Counted from the first letter of the stretch, positions 17,464 through 26,421 are shown. The stretch is 64,000 nt of DNA from Poindextera sp963706385 (GCA_963706385.1 OY970153.1:2604001-2668000), one strand, 5' to 3'. Notes: generated by a model not told the origin, from the sequence alone. Numbers and translations: made by a program.

Positions 17464-17937
17464 CTAGCGCGTCTGACCCATGGCGGGAAAGCCCCGCGTC
17501 TGTCTAAGCGCCTCGCCCAGCGCCATGGCGGCGGCGGCCACCACGTTCAGCGAACGCGCCGACGGCGCGATCGGCACGATCAGCCGCGCGTCGGCCGCGG
17601 CGTGGACGACCTCGGGCGCGCCAGCGCTCTCCTGGCCGAACAGCAGGGTGTCGCCGCGCCGGAAGGCGAAATCGGTATAGGGACTGGCCCCGCGGGTGGT
17701 GAACAGCACCAGCCGGCCGGCTCCTCGCTCGGGCGCGGCGATGAAATCGGCCCAGGATGCGCGGCGAATGATCTCGGCCTGGCCGCCGTAATCCAGCGCC
17801 GCGCGCCGCAGCGCCGGGTCCGTCAACGGGAACGCGCAAGGCTCGATCACCTCGATCGGCGTGAGCAGGCAGGCGGCCAGTCTGACCGCTCCGCCGAGGT
17901 TTTGCGGAATGTCTGGTTGAAAAAAGGCTAGGCGCAT
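17464..17937 (-). CDS. trmL: tRNA (cytidine(34)-2'-O)-methyltransferase
   Basis: A 157-residue SPOUT-fold methyltransferase, the size of TrmL/YibK, which methylates the wobble ribose of tRNA-Leu isoacceptors. It has the opening FFQPDIPQNLGGAVRLAAC, the middle RRAALDYGG, LLFGQESAGAPE and the knot sequence IVPIAPSARSLNVVAAAAMA. The start at 17937 is set by the family's N terminus. It is the first gene leftward from a 190-base spacer shared with petA, and hemF follows 27 bases downstream. Confidence 0.9.
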   Translation of the reverse strand: MRLAFFQPDIPQNLGGAVRLAACLLTPIEVIEPCAFPLTDPALRRAALDYGGQAEIIRRASWADFIAAPERGAGRLVLFTTRGASPYTDFAFRRGDTLLFGQESAGAPEVVHAAADARLIVPIAPSARSLNVVAAAAMALGEALRQTRGFPAMGQTR

Positions 17938-18127
17938 TCTAAGCGAACCACACAAGATGCTGGCGGGTGCGGCCGACTCGCGAGGGGGCGGGTTCGGGCG
18001 ATGAAAATGTCGCGCGTTGCGCCTCGGCTGCCGCCGCCGCTCTTGTCGCAGGCGACCTGAGAAAGGTCGAGATGTTGGGGCGTGCGCCGATACAGTGATG
18101 GCGGCGCGAATCGAAGGGTGAGCTGAG

Positions 18128-18667
18128 GTGGCCGCTACCGTCGCAAAGACCAGTCCGGGGGACGATCCCAGCCGGCGCGACTTCATCCACATCGCCGCGA
18201 CCGCGGCGGCCGTGGGCGGAGTGGCCGCCGTCGCCTGGCCGTTCATCGACCAGATGAACCCGTCCGGAGACACTCTGGCGCTATCGTCCATCGAGTTTGA
18301 CCTGACCAAGGTCCAGGAGGGCCAGCAGGTCGTGGTCAAGTGGCGCTCCAAGCCGGTGTTCGTGCGCTATCGCACGGCCAAGGAGATCGCCGAGGCGGTC
18401 GCCGGCGACCACGCCGACCTGCGCGATCCCGAAACCGACGCCTCCCGCCACAAGCCCGGCAAGGCGCAATGGCTGATCCTGGTCGGGGTGTGCACCCACC
18501 TGGGCTGCGTGCCCAACTTCGGTCAGGGCGACTACGGCGGCTGGTTCTGCCCCTGCCACGGCTCGCAGTACGACACCTCCGGGCGTATCCGCAAAGGCCC
18601 GGCGCCGAAGAACCTGGCGCTGCCCGACTACGCCTTCCTTTCCGACACCAAGGTCAAGATCGGCTGA
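18128..18667 (+). CDS. petA: Rieske iron-sulfur subunit of cytochrome bc1
   Basis: A 179-residue subunit that passes electrons from ubiquinol to cytochrome c1. SRRDFIHIAATAAAVGG is a Tat-type signal anchor: RRDF followed by a hydrophobic helix that remains in the membrane. The 2Fe-2S ligands are in CTHLGC and CPCHGS, and the disulfide cysteines are present in the same boxes. GTG is used as start, with gctgagg upstream. First gene of petABC, 7 bases before petB. The 190-base upstream region shared with trmL must hold the operon promoter; no clear box stands out. Confidence 0.96.
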   Translation: MAATVAKTSPGDDPSRRDFIHIAATAAAVGGVAAVAWPFIDQMNPSGDTLALSSIEFDLTKVQEGQQVVVKWRSKPVFVRYRTAKEIAEAVAGDHADLRDPETDASRHKPGKAQWLILVGVCTHLGCVPNFGQGDYGGWFCPCHGSQYDTSGRIRKGPAPKNLALPDYAFLSDTKVKIG

Positions 18668-18674
18668 CATCCAG

Positions 18675-19988
18675 ATGAGCGGACATTCGATTTACCAGCC
18701 GAAAACGGCCATCGAGCGCTGGCTCGACACCCGCCTGCCGATCATTCGGTTCGGCGTGGATTTCATGGCCTTCCCGACGCCGAAGAACCTGAACTACTGG
18801 TGGACCTTCGGCGCCATCCTGGCCTTCTGCCTGGCGATCCAGATCGTCACCGGCGTGATCCTGGCGATGCACTATGTCGCCAACTCGAACCTCGCCTTCG
18901 CCAGCGTCGAGCACATCATGCGCGACGTGAACCACGGCTGGATGATCCGTTACATCCACACGACGGGCGCATCACTCTTCTTCTTCGCGGTCTACATCCA
19001 CATGTTCCGCGGCATCTATTACGGCTCCTACAAGGCGCCGCGGGAAGTGATCTGGCTCCTCGGAATGATCATCTACGCCCTGATGATGGCCACCGCCTTC
19101 ATGGGCTACGTCCTGCCCTGGGGGCAGATGAGCTTCTGGGGCGCGACGGTGATCACCAATATTGTCGGATCCCTGCCGGTGATCGGCGGGGCGATCACCA
19201 CTTGGCTGTGGGGCGGGTTCGCGGTCGACAATCCGACGCTGAACCGCTTCTACTCGCTGCACTATCTGCTGCCGTTCATGATCGCCGGCGTGGTCGTGCT
19301 GCACCTTTGGGCGCTGCACGTGCCGGGCAACAACAATCCGCTCGGCGTCGACGTCAAGAGCGAGAAGGACACCATCCCCTTCCACCCCTATTACACGGTG
19401 AAGGACGGCTTCGCGATCGCGGTGTTCCTGATCCTGTTCGCGACGTTCGTGTTCTTCAACCCGGACGGCCTGCTCGCGCCGGATAACGCCATCGAAGCCA
19501 ATCCCCTGGTGACGCCGCAGCACATCGTGCCGGAGTGGTACTTCCTGCCCTACTACGCGATCCTTCGGGCCATCCCGAACAAACTGATGGGCGTCCTGGC
19601 GATGTTCGCCTCGATCGGCATCCTGTTCGTGCTGCCTTGGATCGACACCTCCAAGGTGCGCTCGATGCGCTACCGACCGACGGCGCGGACCTTTTTCTGG
19701 CTGTTCGTCGTCACCTGCCTGGTCCTCGGCTACTGCGGCGGCCACGAGCCGGACCAGCAGGTCATTCCAGGCCTCGGCGGCTTCGATCTGATGGACGCCA
19801 ACATCAACAGCTTCGTCTGGCTCTCGCGACTCGGGCTTGTCGGCTATTTTGGATTTTTTGTTTCGTTGTTCCTCGTGGGTCTGTTCGAGACCCCGTTGCC
19901 AGTGCCGGACTCGATCTCCAAGCCGGTCCTGTCCTCTGGCGCGGCGGCCCCGTCCGGCGCGGCCGCGTCGCCTAAGAAGAAGGGTTGA
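18675..19988 (+). CDS. petB: Cytochrome b subunit of cytochrome bc1
   Basis: A 437-residue integral membrane subunit with eight transmembrane helices that binds both b haems and the Qo and Qi quinone sites. Visible marks are YWWTFGAILAFCLAIQIVTG, HTTGASLFFFAVYIHMFRG, FMGYVLPWGQMSFWGATVI with GYVLPWGQ, and the Qo-site PEWYFLPYYAILR. It ends with a short Ala/Pro-rich tail and KKKG. Lies between petA and petC; cytochrome b and c1 are separate genes here, not the fused fbcH form. Confidence 0.97.
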   Translation: MSGHSIYQPKTAIERWLDTRLPIIRFGVDFMAFPTPKNLNYWWTFGAILAFCLAIQIVTGVILAMHYVANSNLAFASVEHIMRDVNHGWMIRYIHTTGASLFFFAVYIHMFRGIYYGSYKAPREVIWLLGMIIYALMMATAFMGYVLPWGQMSFWGATVITNIVGSLPVIGGAITTWLWGGFAVDNPTLNRFYSLHYLLPFMIAGVVVLHLWALHVPGNNNPLGVDVKSEKDTIPFHPYYTVKDGFAIAVFLILFATFVFFNPDGLLAPDNAIEANPLVTPQHIVPEWYFLPYYAILRAIPNKLMGVLAMFASIGILFVLPWIDTSKVRSMRYRPTARTFFWLFVVTCLVLGYCGGHEPDQQVIPGLGGFDLMDANINSFVWLSRLGLVGYFGFFVSLFLVGLFETPLPVPDSISKPVLSSGAAAPSGAAASPKKKG

Positions 19989-19993
19989 GCCAG

Positions 19994-20842
19994 ATGCTGC
20001 GCAAAGCGCTCGTTATCGCGGCGGTCCTGGGTCTCGCCACCGCGGCTCAGCCGGCCTTCGCCGCCACCACGGCCGCGGAGCCCAAGGACGCCTCCTGGAG
20101 CTTCGAGGGCCCGTTCGGCCGGTTCGACCAGGAGCAGCTGCAACGCGGTTACAAGGTCTACCACGACGTCTGTTCGGCCTGTCACGCGATGAGGCTGATG
20201 AGCTACCGCAACCTCGGCCAGGAGGGCGGTCCGTTCTACGATCCCAAGTACCCGAACCCGAACGAAAACCCCTACGTCAAGACGCTGGTCAAGGACTTCC
20301 AGGTCGCCGACATCGACACCGATACGGGCGACGTGATCAAGCGGCCGGCCACCCCCGCCGACACCTTCGTCTCGCCGTTCGCCAACGAGTACGCCGCCCG
20401 GGCCTCCAACGGCGGCGCCCTGCCGCCCGACCTGTCGCTGATCATCAAGGCGCGCGAGAACGGGCCGCGCTACGTCTATTCGATCCTCACCGGCTATGTT
20501 GCGGCGCCGGCGGGCATGACGGTGCCGGCCGGCAAGTTCTACAATCCCTACATGCCCGGCGACATGACCGCCTTCATGCCGCCCGGCGCCAAGCAGATCC
20601 CAGTCGGCGGCTTCATCGGCATGCCGCTGCAGCTGACCGCCGACCGGGTCACCTACGACGACGGGACCAAGGCGACGCCGGAGCAGGAAGCCAAGGACGT
20701 GGTGGCCTTCCTGGCCTGGGCGGCCGAGCCCCACGCCGACGAGCGCAAGAAGACCGGCTTTGCGGTGATGCTCTACCTGTTGTTGTTCGCCGGCCTGCTC
20801 TACGCCAGCTACCGGCGGCTATGGCGGAACATCGAACACTAG
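19994..20842 (+). CDS. petC: Cytochrome c1 of cytochrome bc1
   Basis: A 282-residue protein with a cleavable signal (MLRKALVIAAVLGLATAAQP..AFA), a periplasmic haem domain with CSACH (CxxCH), the axial methionine in the region GYVAAPAGMTV to GDMTAFMPPGA, and a C-terminal anchor (FAVMLYLLLFAGLLYASYRRLW). It transfers electrons from the Rieske protein to soluble cytochrome c. ATG 19994 is given; a TTG at 19985, overlapping the petB stop, would add only three residues. A terminator follows. Confidence 0.96.
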   Translation: MLRKALVIAAVLGLATAAQPAFAATTAAEPKDASWSFEGPFGRFDQEQLQRGYKVYHDVCSACHAMRLMSYRNLGQEGGPFYDPKYPNPNENPYVKTLVKDFQVADIDTDTGDVIKRPATPADTFVSPFANEYAARASNGGALPPDLSLIIKARENGPRYVYSILTGYVAAPAGMTVPAGKFYNPYMPGDMTAFMPPGAKQIPVGGFIGMPLQLTADRVTYDDGTKATPEQEAKDVVAFLAWAAEPHADERKKTGFAVMLYLLLFAGLLYASYRRLWRNIEH

Positions 20843-20869
20843 GCTCGTTCTGCTTCACCATCGATCTTG

Positions 20870-20902
20870 GGACTCGCCGGAGCGCCTTCGGCGAGTCCTT
20901 TT
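20870..20902 (+). terminator. Terminator of petABC
   Basis: GGACTCGCCG (20870-20879) pairs perfectly with CGGCGAGTCC (20889-20898) around a 9-base loop and is followed by TTTT: a rho-independent terminator 28 bases after petC. Confidence 0.88.
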
Positions 20903-20980
20903 CGGTTCGGCCTGGAACAGAGGATCAGGCGGGCGCCGCGGGTTTTGTCGCCGCGCCGGCCCCCGTGTTATTGAGGCGGC

Positions 20981-21451
20981 GTGACTCAGACCCGCGCGTG
21001 GAAGAACTTCAAACGCATGCAGGACGTCGCGGTGGCGGCGGGCCTTCTGATCTACGCGGGCGCCGTGGTCCACGCCTGGCGAGTGCTGCCGGGAACCGCC
21101 CGTCTGAAAGCCCAGCTCACCCTGCTGTTTCCCGCCGCCTTCCTGCTGCTGTTCTGGCTCGGCCCGCTGATCGTTCCGCCGGTGCGCCGATGGCTCGGGC
21201 GCTATGTGCTGATGAGCTTCGACGCCGGCTTCGGCCAGTCGGCCGGCTCGGTGATCGTCGGCGTGGGCGTGCTGGCGACCGCGGCCGCCTTCATCTATCT
21301 GCAGGTCGCCGGCGTCGCCCATGGCGGCCGCTATCCGGCCGGAGTGTTCTCCGGCTACGGCGCCGGCATCGGCATCCTGTTGGCCCAGGCGTTCGTCGTA
21401 CGGCGGCTGGAGAAGCAGCCGGAGGTGCGCGAGCGGATCGAGGAGGAGTGA
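20981..21451 (+). CDS. Small integral membrane protein
   Basis: A 156-residue protein I do not recognise, with four predicted membrane helices: VAVAAGLLIYAGAVVHAW, LTLLFPAAFLLLFWLGPLIV, SAGSVIVGVGVLATAAAFIY and a last segment around GYGAGIGILLAQAFVVRRL. It ends in an acidic tail RERIEEE. The GTG start is directly preceded by gaggcggc. It lies after the petABC terminator and converges on two dienelactone hydrolases; no function can be inferred. Confidence 0.7.
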   Translation: MTQTRAWKNFKRMQDVAVAAGLLIYAGAVVHAWRVLPGTARLKAQLTLLFPAAFLLLFWLGPLIVPPVRRWLGRYVLMSFDAGFGQSAGSVIVGVGVLATAAAFIYLQVAGVAHGGRYPAGVFSGYGAGIGILLAQAFVVRRLEKQPEVRERIEEE

Positions 21452-21456
21452 GCGGC

Positions 21457-22143
21457 CTAATGCTCCCCGCGCGCCCCGGCCGCGCGCTGGAACAGCTGCA
21501 GCGTGCGCAGCCGCGCCAGGCGGGCGCTGTCGGGGTGATAGTCCGCCCGCCGGTCGGAGACGAAGCCGTGGCCGGCGTCGTAGAGGTGGATCGGAATCTC
21601 CGGATGGGCGGCGGCGATCTGCTCGATCGTCGCGGGCGGGATGCTGGCGTCGGTCTTGCCGAAATGCAGGATGATCGGACAGCGCGGCGTCTCGTCCAAC
21701 AACTCGGGAATCCGCCGGCCATAGAAGCTGGACGCCGCCGTCACGCCCTCGCAGCGGCAAGCCGCCAGCCAAGTCGCCGTCCCGCCCCAGCAGAAGCCGG
21801 CGACGAACACCGGCGGCGCCAGCGCGTCGATCGCCGCTTGCAGGTCGGCCTCGACCTGGTCCCAGGGGGTCTCCTGGGAATAGCGCACGGCCCTGGCCAC
21901 CGCGTCCGAGGCGTAGTCCGCCGCGAAACCCGGCTCCAGCCGGTCGTACATCGACGGCGCGATGACCTCGTAGCCGGCCTCGGCGTAGCTGTCGGCCAAC
22001 TCGCGGATGTGGTCGGTGACGCCGAACACCTCCTGGATCAGCACCAGCCCGCCCTGGCGCGCGTTTCGGGGCTCCACATGGTAGGCTCCGAACGAAAACC
22101 CGTCGACCGGGCTGGTCAGCCGGATCGTACGCCCAAGGACCAC
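21457..22143 (-). CDS. Dienelactone hydrolase family protein (copy 2)
   Basis: A 228-residue alpha/beta hydrolase of the DLH family. LVLIQEVFGVTDHIRELAD is the glutamate-bearing family motif. The cysteine nucleophile sits in AGFCWGGTATW, the aspartate in HFGKTDASIP and the histidine in DAGHGFVSD. Classic members open dienelactones in chlorocatechol breakdown, but most genomic paralogues have unknown substrates. The GTG start lies 5 bases after the stop of the next DLH gene; the two are clearly related and look like a tandem duplication. Confidence 0.88.
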   Translation of the reverse strand: MVLGRTIRLTSPVDGFSFGAYHVEPRNARQGGLVLIQEVFGVTDHIRELADSYAEAGYEVIAPSMYDRLEPGFAADYASDAVARAVRYSQETPWDQVEADLQAAIDALAPPVFVAGFCWGGTATWLAACRCEGVTAASSFYGRRIPELLDETPRCPIILHFGKTDASIPPATIEQIAAAHPEIPIHLYDAGHGFVSDRRADYHPDSARLARLRTLQLFQRAAGARGEH

Positions 22144-22147
22144 CGGC

Positions 22148-22831
22148 TCAGGCCGCGCCGTTCTGCTCGAACAGGGCCAGCGTGCGTTCGCGCGCCAGCT
22201 TGGCGTCGTCTGGGTCGGAGTCTGGCCGTCCGTCGTTGTTGAATCCGTGTCCGGACTTTTCGTAGATGTAGACCGGCACGCCGGGTTGGGTGGCCTTGAG
22301 CTTGGCGGCGACCTCGTCGGCGGGGATATAGGTGTCCTTGCGGCCGAAGTGGCAGATCACCGGACATTTCGGCGTCAGATCCGCCGCCGCGGCGACGCCG
22401 CCGCCATAGTAGCTGGAGCCGGCCGCGAGGCCATCGAGCTTGCCCGCCGCCTGCCAGACCATGGCCCCGCCATAGCAGTAGCCGACGATGAACACCGGCC
22501 CGCGCGGCTTGAGGTAGGCGATGCAGGCGGCGATGTCGGCCAGGGCGTCCTCGGGCTTGGCTTTGCCGACGATGGCGAAGGCCGCGGCCAGTCCGGCCTC
22601 GTCGTGGCCCGAGACGAATCCGGGTTCGACGCGGTCGTACATCGACGGGGCGAGCGCCTCGAAGCCCAGCTTGGCCCAGCGCGCGACGTCGGCCTGGACA
22701 TACGGGTCGAGGCCGAAAATCTCCTGGATCACGATCACCCCGCCGCGCCGGCGGCCCTCGGCGTTCGCGTGCAGGGCGGCGAATTCGAACCCATCCGCGG
22801 CGGTGCTCTTGATCTTGATCATCTCGGCCAT
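22148..22831 (-). CDS. Dienelactone hydrolase family protein (copy 1)
   Basis: A 227-residue DLH-family alpha/beta hydrolase with VIVIQEIFGLDPYVQADV, the nucleophile elbow GYCYGGAMVW (Cys), HFGRKDTYIP (Asp) and EKSGHGFNNDG (His). Nearly every block aligns with the next gene, including PSMYDRxEPGF, so the two are paralogues transcribed together. The ATG at 22831 is the natural start. The true substrate is unknown. Confidence 0.88.
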   Translation of the reverse strand: MAEMIKIKSTAADGFEFAALHANAEGRRRGGVIVIQEIFGLDPYVQADVARWAKLGFEALAPSMYDRVEPGFVSGHDEAGLAAAFAIVGKAKPEDALADIAACIAYLKPRGPVFIVGYCYGGAMVWQAAGKLDGLAAGSSYYGGGVAAAADLTPKCPVICHFGRKDTYIPADEVAAKLKATQPGVPVYIYEKSGHGFNNDGRPDSDPDDAKLARERTLALFEQNGAA

Positions 22832-22877
22832 GGCCTCGCTCCCGTTGTGTCTGGTCAGGGCGCTCTATCCGCCCGAT

Positions 22878-23975
22878 CTAGGTATTGAACCTGAAATGCA
22901 TCACATCGCCATCCTGGACGACATACTCCTTGCCTTCCAGGCGCATGCGACCGGCCTCGCGGGCCCCCGCCTCGCCGTTCAGGCGGACATAGTCGTCATA
23001 AGCGATGGTCTCGGCCCGAATGAAGCCCTTTTCGAAGTCGGTGTGGATCACGCCCGCGCTTTGCGGGGCGGTGGCCCCCGCCGGAATGGTCCAAGCCCGC
23101 GCCTCCTTCGGCCCGGTGGTGAAATAGGTCCGCAGGCCCAGGAGCGCGTAGGCCTCGCGGATCAGCCGGTTCAGGCCGGGCTCGGCGAGGCCGATGGTCT
23201 CCAGGAATTCGGTGCGTTCGGCCGAATCCAGCAGGGCGATCTCGCTTTCGATCTTGGCCGAGATCACCACGCACTTGGCGCCGTCCTTGGCCGCCCGCTC
23301 GGCGACTTGGCGCGACAGGGCGTTGCCGTCCCCCGCCGAGGCCTCGTCGACGTTGCAGACGTAGAGCGCCGGCTTCGAGGTTAGCAGCTGCAGCATCCGC
23401 CAGGCCTTGTCGTCGTCCTCGGCGACCTCGGCGACGCGCGCCGGTCGGCCGGCGTTGAGTTGGTCCAGCGCCAGCTTGGCCAGGCGCAGGGTGGTCGCGC
23501 TCTCCTTGTCGCCGCCCTTGGCCCGCTTCTCCAGATTGACCGCCCGTTTTTCCAGGCTTTCCAGGTCGGCCAGCATCAGTTCGGTGTCGATGATCTCCAA
23601 GTCCGAGATCGGATCGATGCGGCCTTCCACATGGGTGATGTCGTCGTCGACGAAGCAGCGGGCGACCAGGGCGATGGCGTCGCAGTCGCGGATATTGGCC
23701 AGGAACTGGTTGCCCAACCCTTCGCCCTTGGAGGCGCCGCGCACCAGACCGGCGACGTCGACGAAGTTGATCCGGGCCGGGATGATCTCCTTCGACCCAG
23801 CGATCTTCGCCAGCCTCTCCAGCCGCGGCTCCGGCACCGCCACGTCGCCGACATTGGGTTCGATGGTGCAGAACGGATAGTTGGCCGCCTGGGCCGCCGC
23901 GGTCTGGGTCAGGGCGTTGAACAGGGTCGATTTGCCGACGTTCGGCAGGCCGACGATGGCGACTTTCAGGGCCAT
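22878..23975 (-). CDS. ychF: Redox-regulated ATPase YchF
   Basis: A 365-residue OBG-family P-loop NTPase. GLPNVGKSTLFNALT is the G1 loop, the G3 motif is DVAGLVRGAS, and the altered G4 (NVDE instead of NKxD) explains its ATP preference. A coiled coil follows (around LESLEKRAVNLEKRAKGGD) and a C-terminal TGS domain ends YVVQDGDVMHFRFN. YchF binds ribosomes and affects translation and oxidative stress response. Normally it follows pth directly in this lineage; here a methyltransferase gene lies between. Confidence 0.95.
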   Translation of the reverse strand: MALKVAIVGLPNVGKSTLFNALTQTAAAQAANYPFCTIEPNVGDVAVPEPRLERLAKIAGSKEIIPARINFVDVAGLVRGASKGEGLGNQFLANIRDCDAIALVARCFVDDDITHVEGRIDPISDLEIIDTELMLADLESLEKRAVNLEKRAKGGDKESATTLRLAKLALDQLNAGRPARVAEVAEDDDKAWRMLQLLTSKPALYVCNVDEASAGDGNALSRQVAERAAKDGAKCVVISAKIESEIALLDSAERTEFLETIGLAEPGLNRLIREAYALLGLRTYFTTGPKEARAWTIPAGATAPQSAGVIHTDFEKGFIRAETIAYDDYVRLNGEAGAREAGRMRLEGKEYVVQDGDVMHFRFNT

Positions 23976-24125
23976 GGAAACTCTTGGACAGGGATTGGAC
24001 GGGGGGACCTAGCACATCGGCGGGCCAGTGGCGAAAGGCGTCGGTCGCGGCCCTTGCCAGCGGCGCGGCGGTCGAGGGGGCGCGACCTTGGAGGCGGGAT
24101 GGTTCTGAACGGCCTCGGGCGACCG

Positions 24126-24812
24126 CTATTTTGAAATGACGGCGATGAAATAGCCGTTGTGCCAATCGCTATCCTGCTGCGCGACGGCGGCGTGGCTGTC
24201 GTCCTGTGTCGTTCTGATCTCGATTGAATAGAGAACATTCAGCCTCGCGGCGGCGATCGCGGCGCGGGTGCCATCGCGAACGGCCGGCCAGTTCCAGTCG
24301 TCGACGATGAAGATGAATTGATCGTCCAGCGCCGGCAAGGCGAGCGCGACGCCGTCGTATTGATCTTGCTGGCTGTGCGGCCCATCAAACAGATAGATGT
24401 TGAATTTTCCAATCCCGGCGTAGTTCACCGCGCGGAAATCGCTTTCAATGAAAGCAAAAGAAATGTTGTCCGAGGCGCAAAAGCCGACATTCGCCAGAAA
24501 TACGTCCTTTGGCCCGCCGAATTCCGACCAGTTGTCGATGCATACTACGGTGACTCGATTGCCTTCCATGGCGGAACAAGCGGTGGACCCCGCCCATGAG
24601 CCAACTTCCAGGTATCGAGCGCCCGGCATCGACCCGACCAGGTTGTTGATCAGCAATCGGTAGTTTTTTCCGGACATGCCGACCATGTTCAGTATCGGCG
24701 TCGACACTTTGCCATCGAGCGCTAATGCCCGGTCGAGCGCATTGTCTAGAAGGCGAGCGTAGAGATTATCTCGAACAAAGCCGTTGCGCTTGATGGATAA
24801 CCGGTCAGCCAC
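24126..24812 (-). CDS. SAM-dependent methyltransferase-like protein, low-GC insert
   Basis: A 228-residue protein with a class I methyltransferase fold. Motif I is GARYLEVGSWAGSTACSAM, motif II ends VVCIDNWSEFGG, then NIYLFDGPHSQQDQYDG and FIFIVDDWNWPAVRDGT, as in the Methyltransf_24 group that often acts on sugars or glycans. The substrate is unknown. Composition is odd: two sampled 60-base stretches (24181-24240 and 24421-24480) are about 55% and 47% G+C in a window near 70%. It splits the conserved pth-ychF neighbourhood. GTG at 24812 is the likely start, with a weak ribosome site. The 274-base spacer upstream is also AT-richer and shows no ORF. Confidence 0.75.
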   Translation of the reverse strand: MADRLSIKRNGFVRDNLYARLLDNALDRALALDGKVSTPILNMVGMSGKNYRLLINNLVGSMPGARYLEVGSWAGSTACSAMEGNRVTVVCIDNWSEFGGPKDVFLANVGFCASDNISFAFIESDFRAVNYAGIGKFNIYLFDGPHSQQDQYDGVALALPALDDQFIFIVDDWNWPAVRDGTRAAIAAARLNVLYSIEIRTTQDDSHAAVAQQDSDWHNGYFIAVISK

Positions 24813-25086
24813 GTCACTGCCTATCGTTGATCTAAGCCACGAATTCGATATTTTTCAGCACCCGGCGCCGCGACGCGAAATGTACGGGCGACAGCCGTGA
24901 TGCGCATGGGCGACGCTCGCCTCCAACCAACGCGGAATCAGTCCCGGACAGGGCTTTAACCTGATCCGGCCGGCGTCAGCAATGAATGACCCGCGGCGGC
25001 GCGGTCAAAATCGGCGCTTTCGGCCGAAACCGGTCGCCCCGATCCGACGTCTTCGCCAGCGTTTCCGCCGCAACCGTTGGCCCGGC

Positions 25087-25707
25087 TCAGTCGCCGCCCG
25101 CCTCAGGCTGCCGCGGGTCGGCCTTTTCGGCGGGAGCCAAGCGCATCACCTCGGCCTGGTATTTCTCGTCCTCGCCCAGGGCCAAGAGCGGCAAGGCTTC
25201 GGCGCAGGCGTTGCACAGGGCGCCCACCCAGCCCCGCTCGACCTTGTGGAAGTCGCTCAGCACGTGGCCCATCACCTTGTCCTTGTGGCCCGGATGGCCG
25301 GTGCCCATGCGCGCGCGGCGAAAGTCGGCGCCGATGTGCGCGGTGATCGAGCGGATGCCGTTGTTGCCGGCCGCCCCGCCGCCGGTCTTCATCCGAAACC
25401 GCCCGGGCGCCAGGTCGATCTCGTCGTAGAACACCACCACGTCGGCCGGCGACGCCTTGTAGAACTTCATCGCCTCGCCGACCGCCCGGCCGCTCTCGTT
25501 GTAAAAGGTCTGGGGCTTGAGCAGCAGGGCGCGGACCGGGCCTTGCGGCGTCTCGATCGCGCCCTCGGCGGCTAGGCCGGAGAACCGCGTGCGCTCGGGC
25601 GCGAAGCGCCAGCGCCCCGCGATCGCCTTCAGGGCCAGAAAACCGATGTTGTGGCGGTTGTGGGCGTATTGCGCCCCGGGATTGCCGAGGCCGACGATGA
25701 TCAGCAT
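25087..25707 (-). CDS. pth: Peptidyl-tRNA hydrolase
   Basis: A 206-residue Pth that releases peptides from peptidyl-tRNA dropped by ribosomes. It has MLIIVGLGNPGAQY, RHNIGF with the catalytic histidine, LLKPQTFYNESGRAV, FYDEIDLAPGRFRMKTGG and GNNGIRSI. The ATG at 25707 has GTGAGG upstream; an in-frame TTG at 25722 is less likely. The last 20-odd residues (EDEKYQAEVMRLAPAEKAD) are an extension seen in alphaproteobacterial forms. rplY lies 85 bases upstream. Confidence 0.95.
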   Translation of the reverse strand: MLIIVGLGNPGAQYAHNRHNIGFLALKAIAGRWRFAPERTRFSGLAAEGAIETPQGPVRALLLKPQTFYNESGRAVGEAMKFYKASPADVVVFYDEIDLAPGRFRMKTGGGAAGNNGIRSITAHIGADFRRARMGTGHPGHKDKVMGHVLSDFHKVERGWVGALCNACAEALPLLALGEDEKYQAEVMRLAPAEKADPRQPEAGGD

Positions 25708-25792
25708 GACGGCCTCACGCAAATCCGGTCCAGCCCGACCCTGTCCCTACCCCATCGCGGGGCGAGACTCATTCAGCGGATCGGTGTTCCGA

Positions 25793-26416
25793 TCACGCTT
25801 CCGTCGTCGTCTCTTCGGCCGCGACGGTTTCTTCTTCGGCCTGCATCGCCGAGGAGGTGGCGATCGAGGCGACGACCACGTCGCGGTCGTGGGCGCCGAG
25901 CTGGGCGCCGGCGGGTAGCGGCAGGTCGGTGCTGCGCACCGCGTCGCCGATGTCCAGACCGGTCAGGTCGGCCACCAGCTCCTCGGGAATCTGGTCGGCG
26001 GGGACCATGATCTCGACCGCGTGCAGCGCCACGTTCAGCGTGCCGCCACGCTTGATGCCGGGCGAGGCGTCCTGGTTGCGGAAGTGCACCGGGATCGAGA
26101 TGCGGATCAGTTGGTGCTCGTCGACGCGATAGAGGTCGAAGTGCGTGGCCTCGTCGGTGACGGGGTGAAACTGGACGTCCTTGGCGATCACCGGCTGGGT
26201 CTCATCGCCGTATTTCAGGGTGACCTTGTGGCCCAGAAGCTTGCCCGAGTGCAGCGCCTTGCGGAATTCGTTGGAGCGGACCGCGATCGCCACCGGATCG
26301 AGGGTTCCGCCATAAAGCACACCGGGCACCTTGCCCGCGCGGCGGGCTTCGCGGGCGCCGCCGGTGCCGGTGCGTTCGCGGACTTCGACGTTCAGGACGA
26401 TCTCGGCCATGGCCAT
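25793..26416 (-). CDS. rplY: 50S ribosomal protein L25, long (Ctc) form
   Basis: A 207-residue L25/general stress protein Ctc. The N-terminal 5S rRNA-binding domain has ERTGTGGAREARRAGKVPGV and the C-terminal TL5-type beta domain has TDEATHFDLYRVDEHQLI and VPADQIPEELVADLTGL. It ends in an acidic, Ala/Glu-rich tail. Starts at ATG 26416 or ATG 26410 are both possible. A GC-rich hairpin with a T-rich tail sits in its leader (26422-26454), suggesting control of expression. rplY, pth and ychF form a widely conserved block. Confidence 0.94.
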   Translation of the reverse strand: MAMAEIVLNVEVRERTGTGGAREARRAGKVPGVLYGGTLDPVAIAVRSNEFRKALHSGKLLGHKVTLKYGDETQPVIAKDVQFHPVTDEATHFDLYRVDEHQLIRISIPVHFRNQDASPGIKRGGTLNVALHAVEIMVPADQIPEELVADLTGLDIGDAVRSTDLPLPAGAQLGAHDRDVVVASIATSSAMQAEEETVAAEETTTEA

Positions 26417-26421
26417 GCTCT

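Noticed and set aside
19837..22242. 801-codon open frame across petC and the membrane protein
   Set aside because: It runs in a different frame from petC, and its translation is Arg/Pro-rich with no domain.
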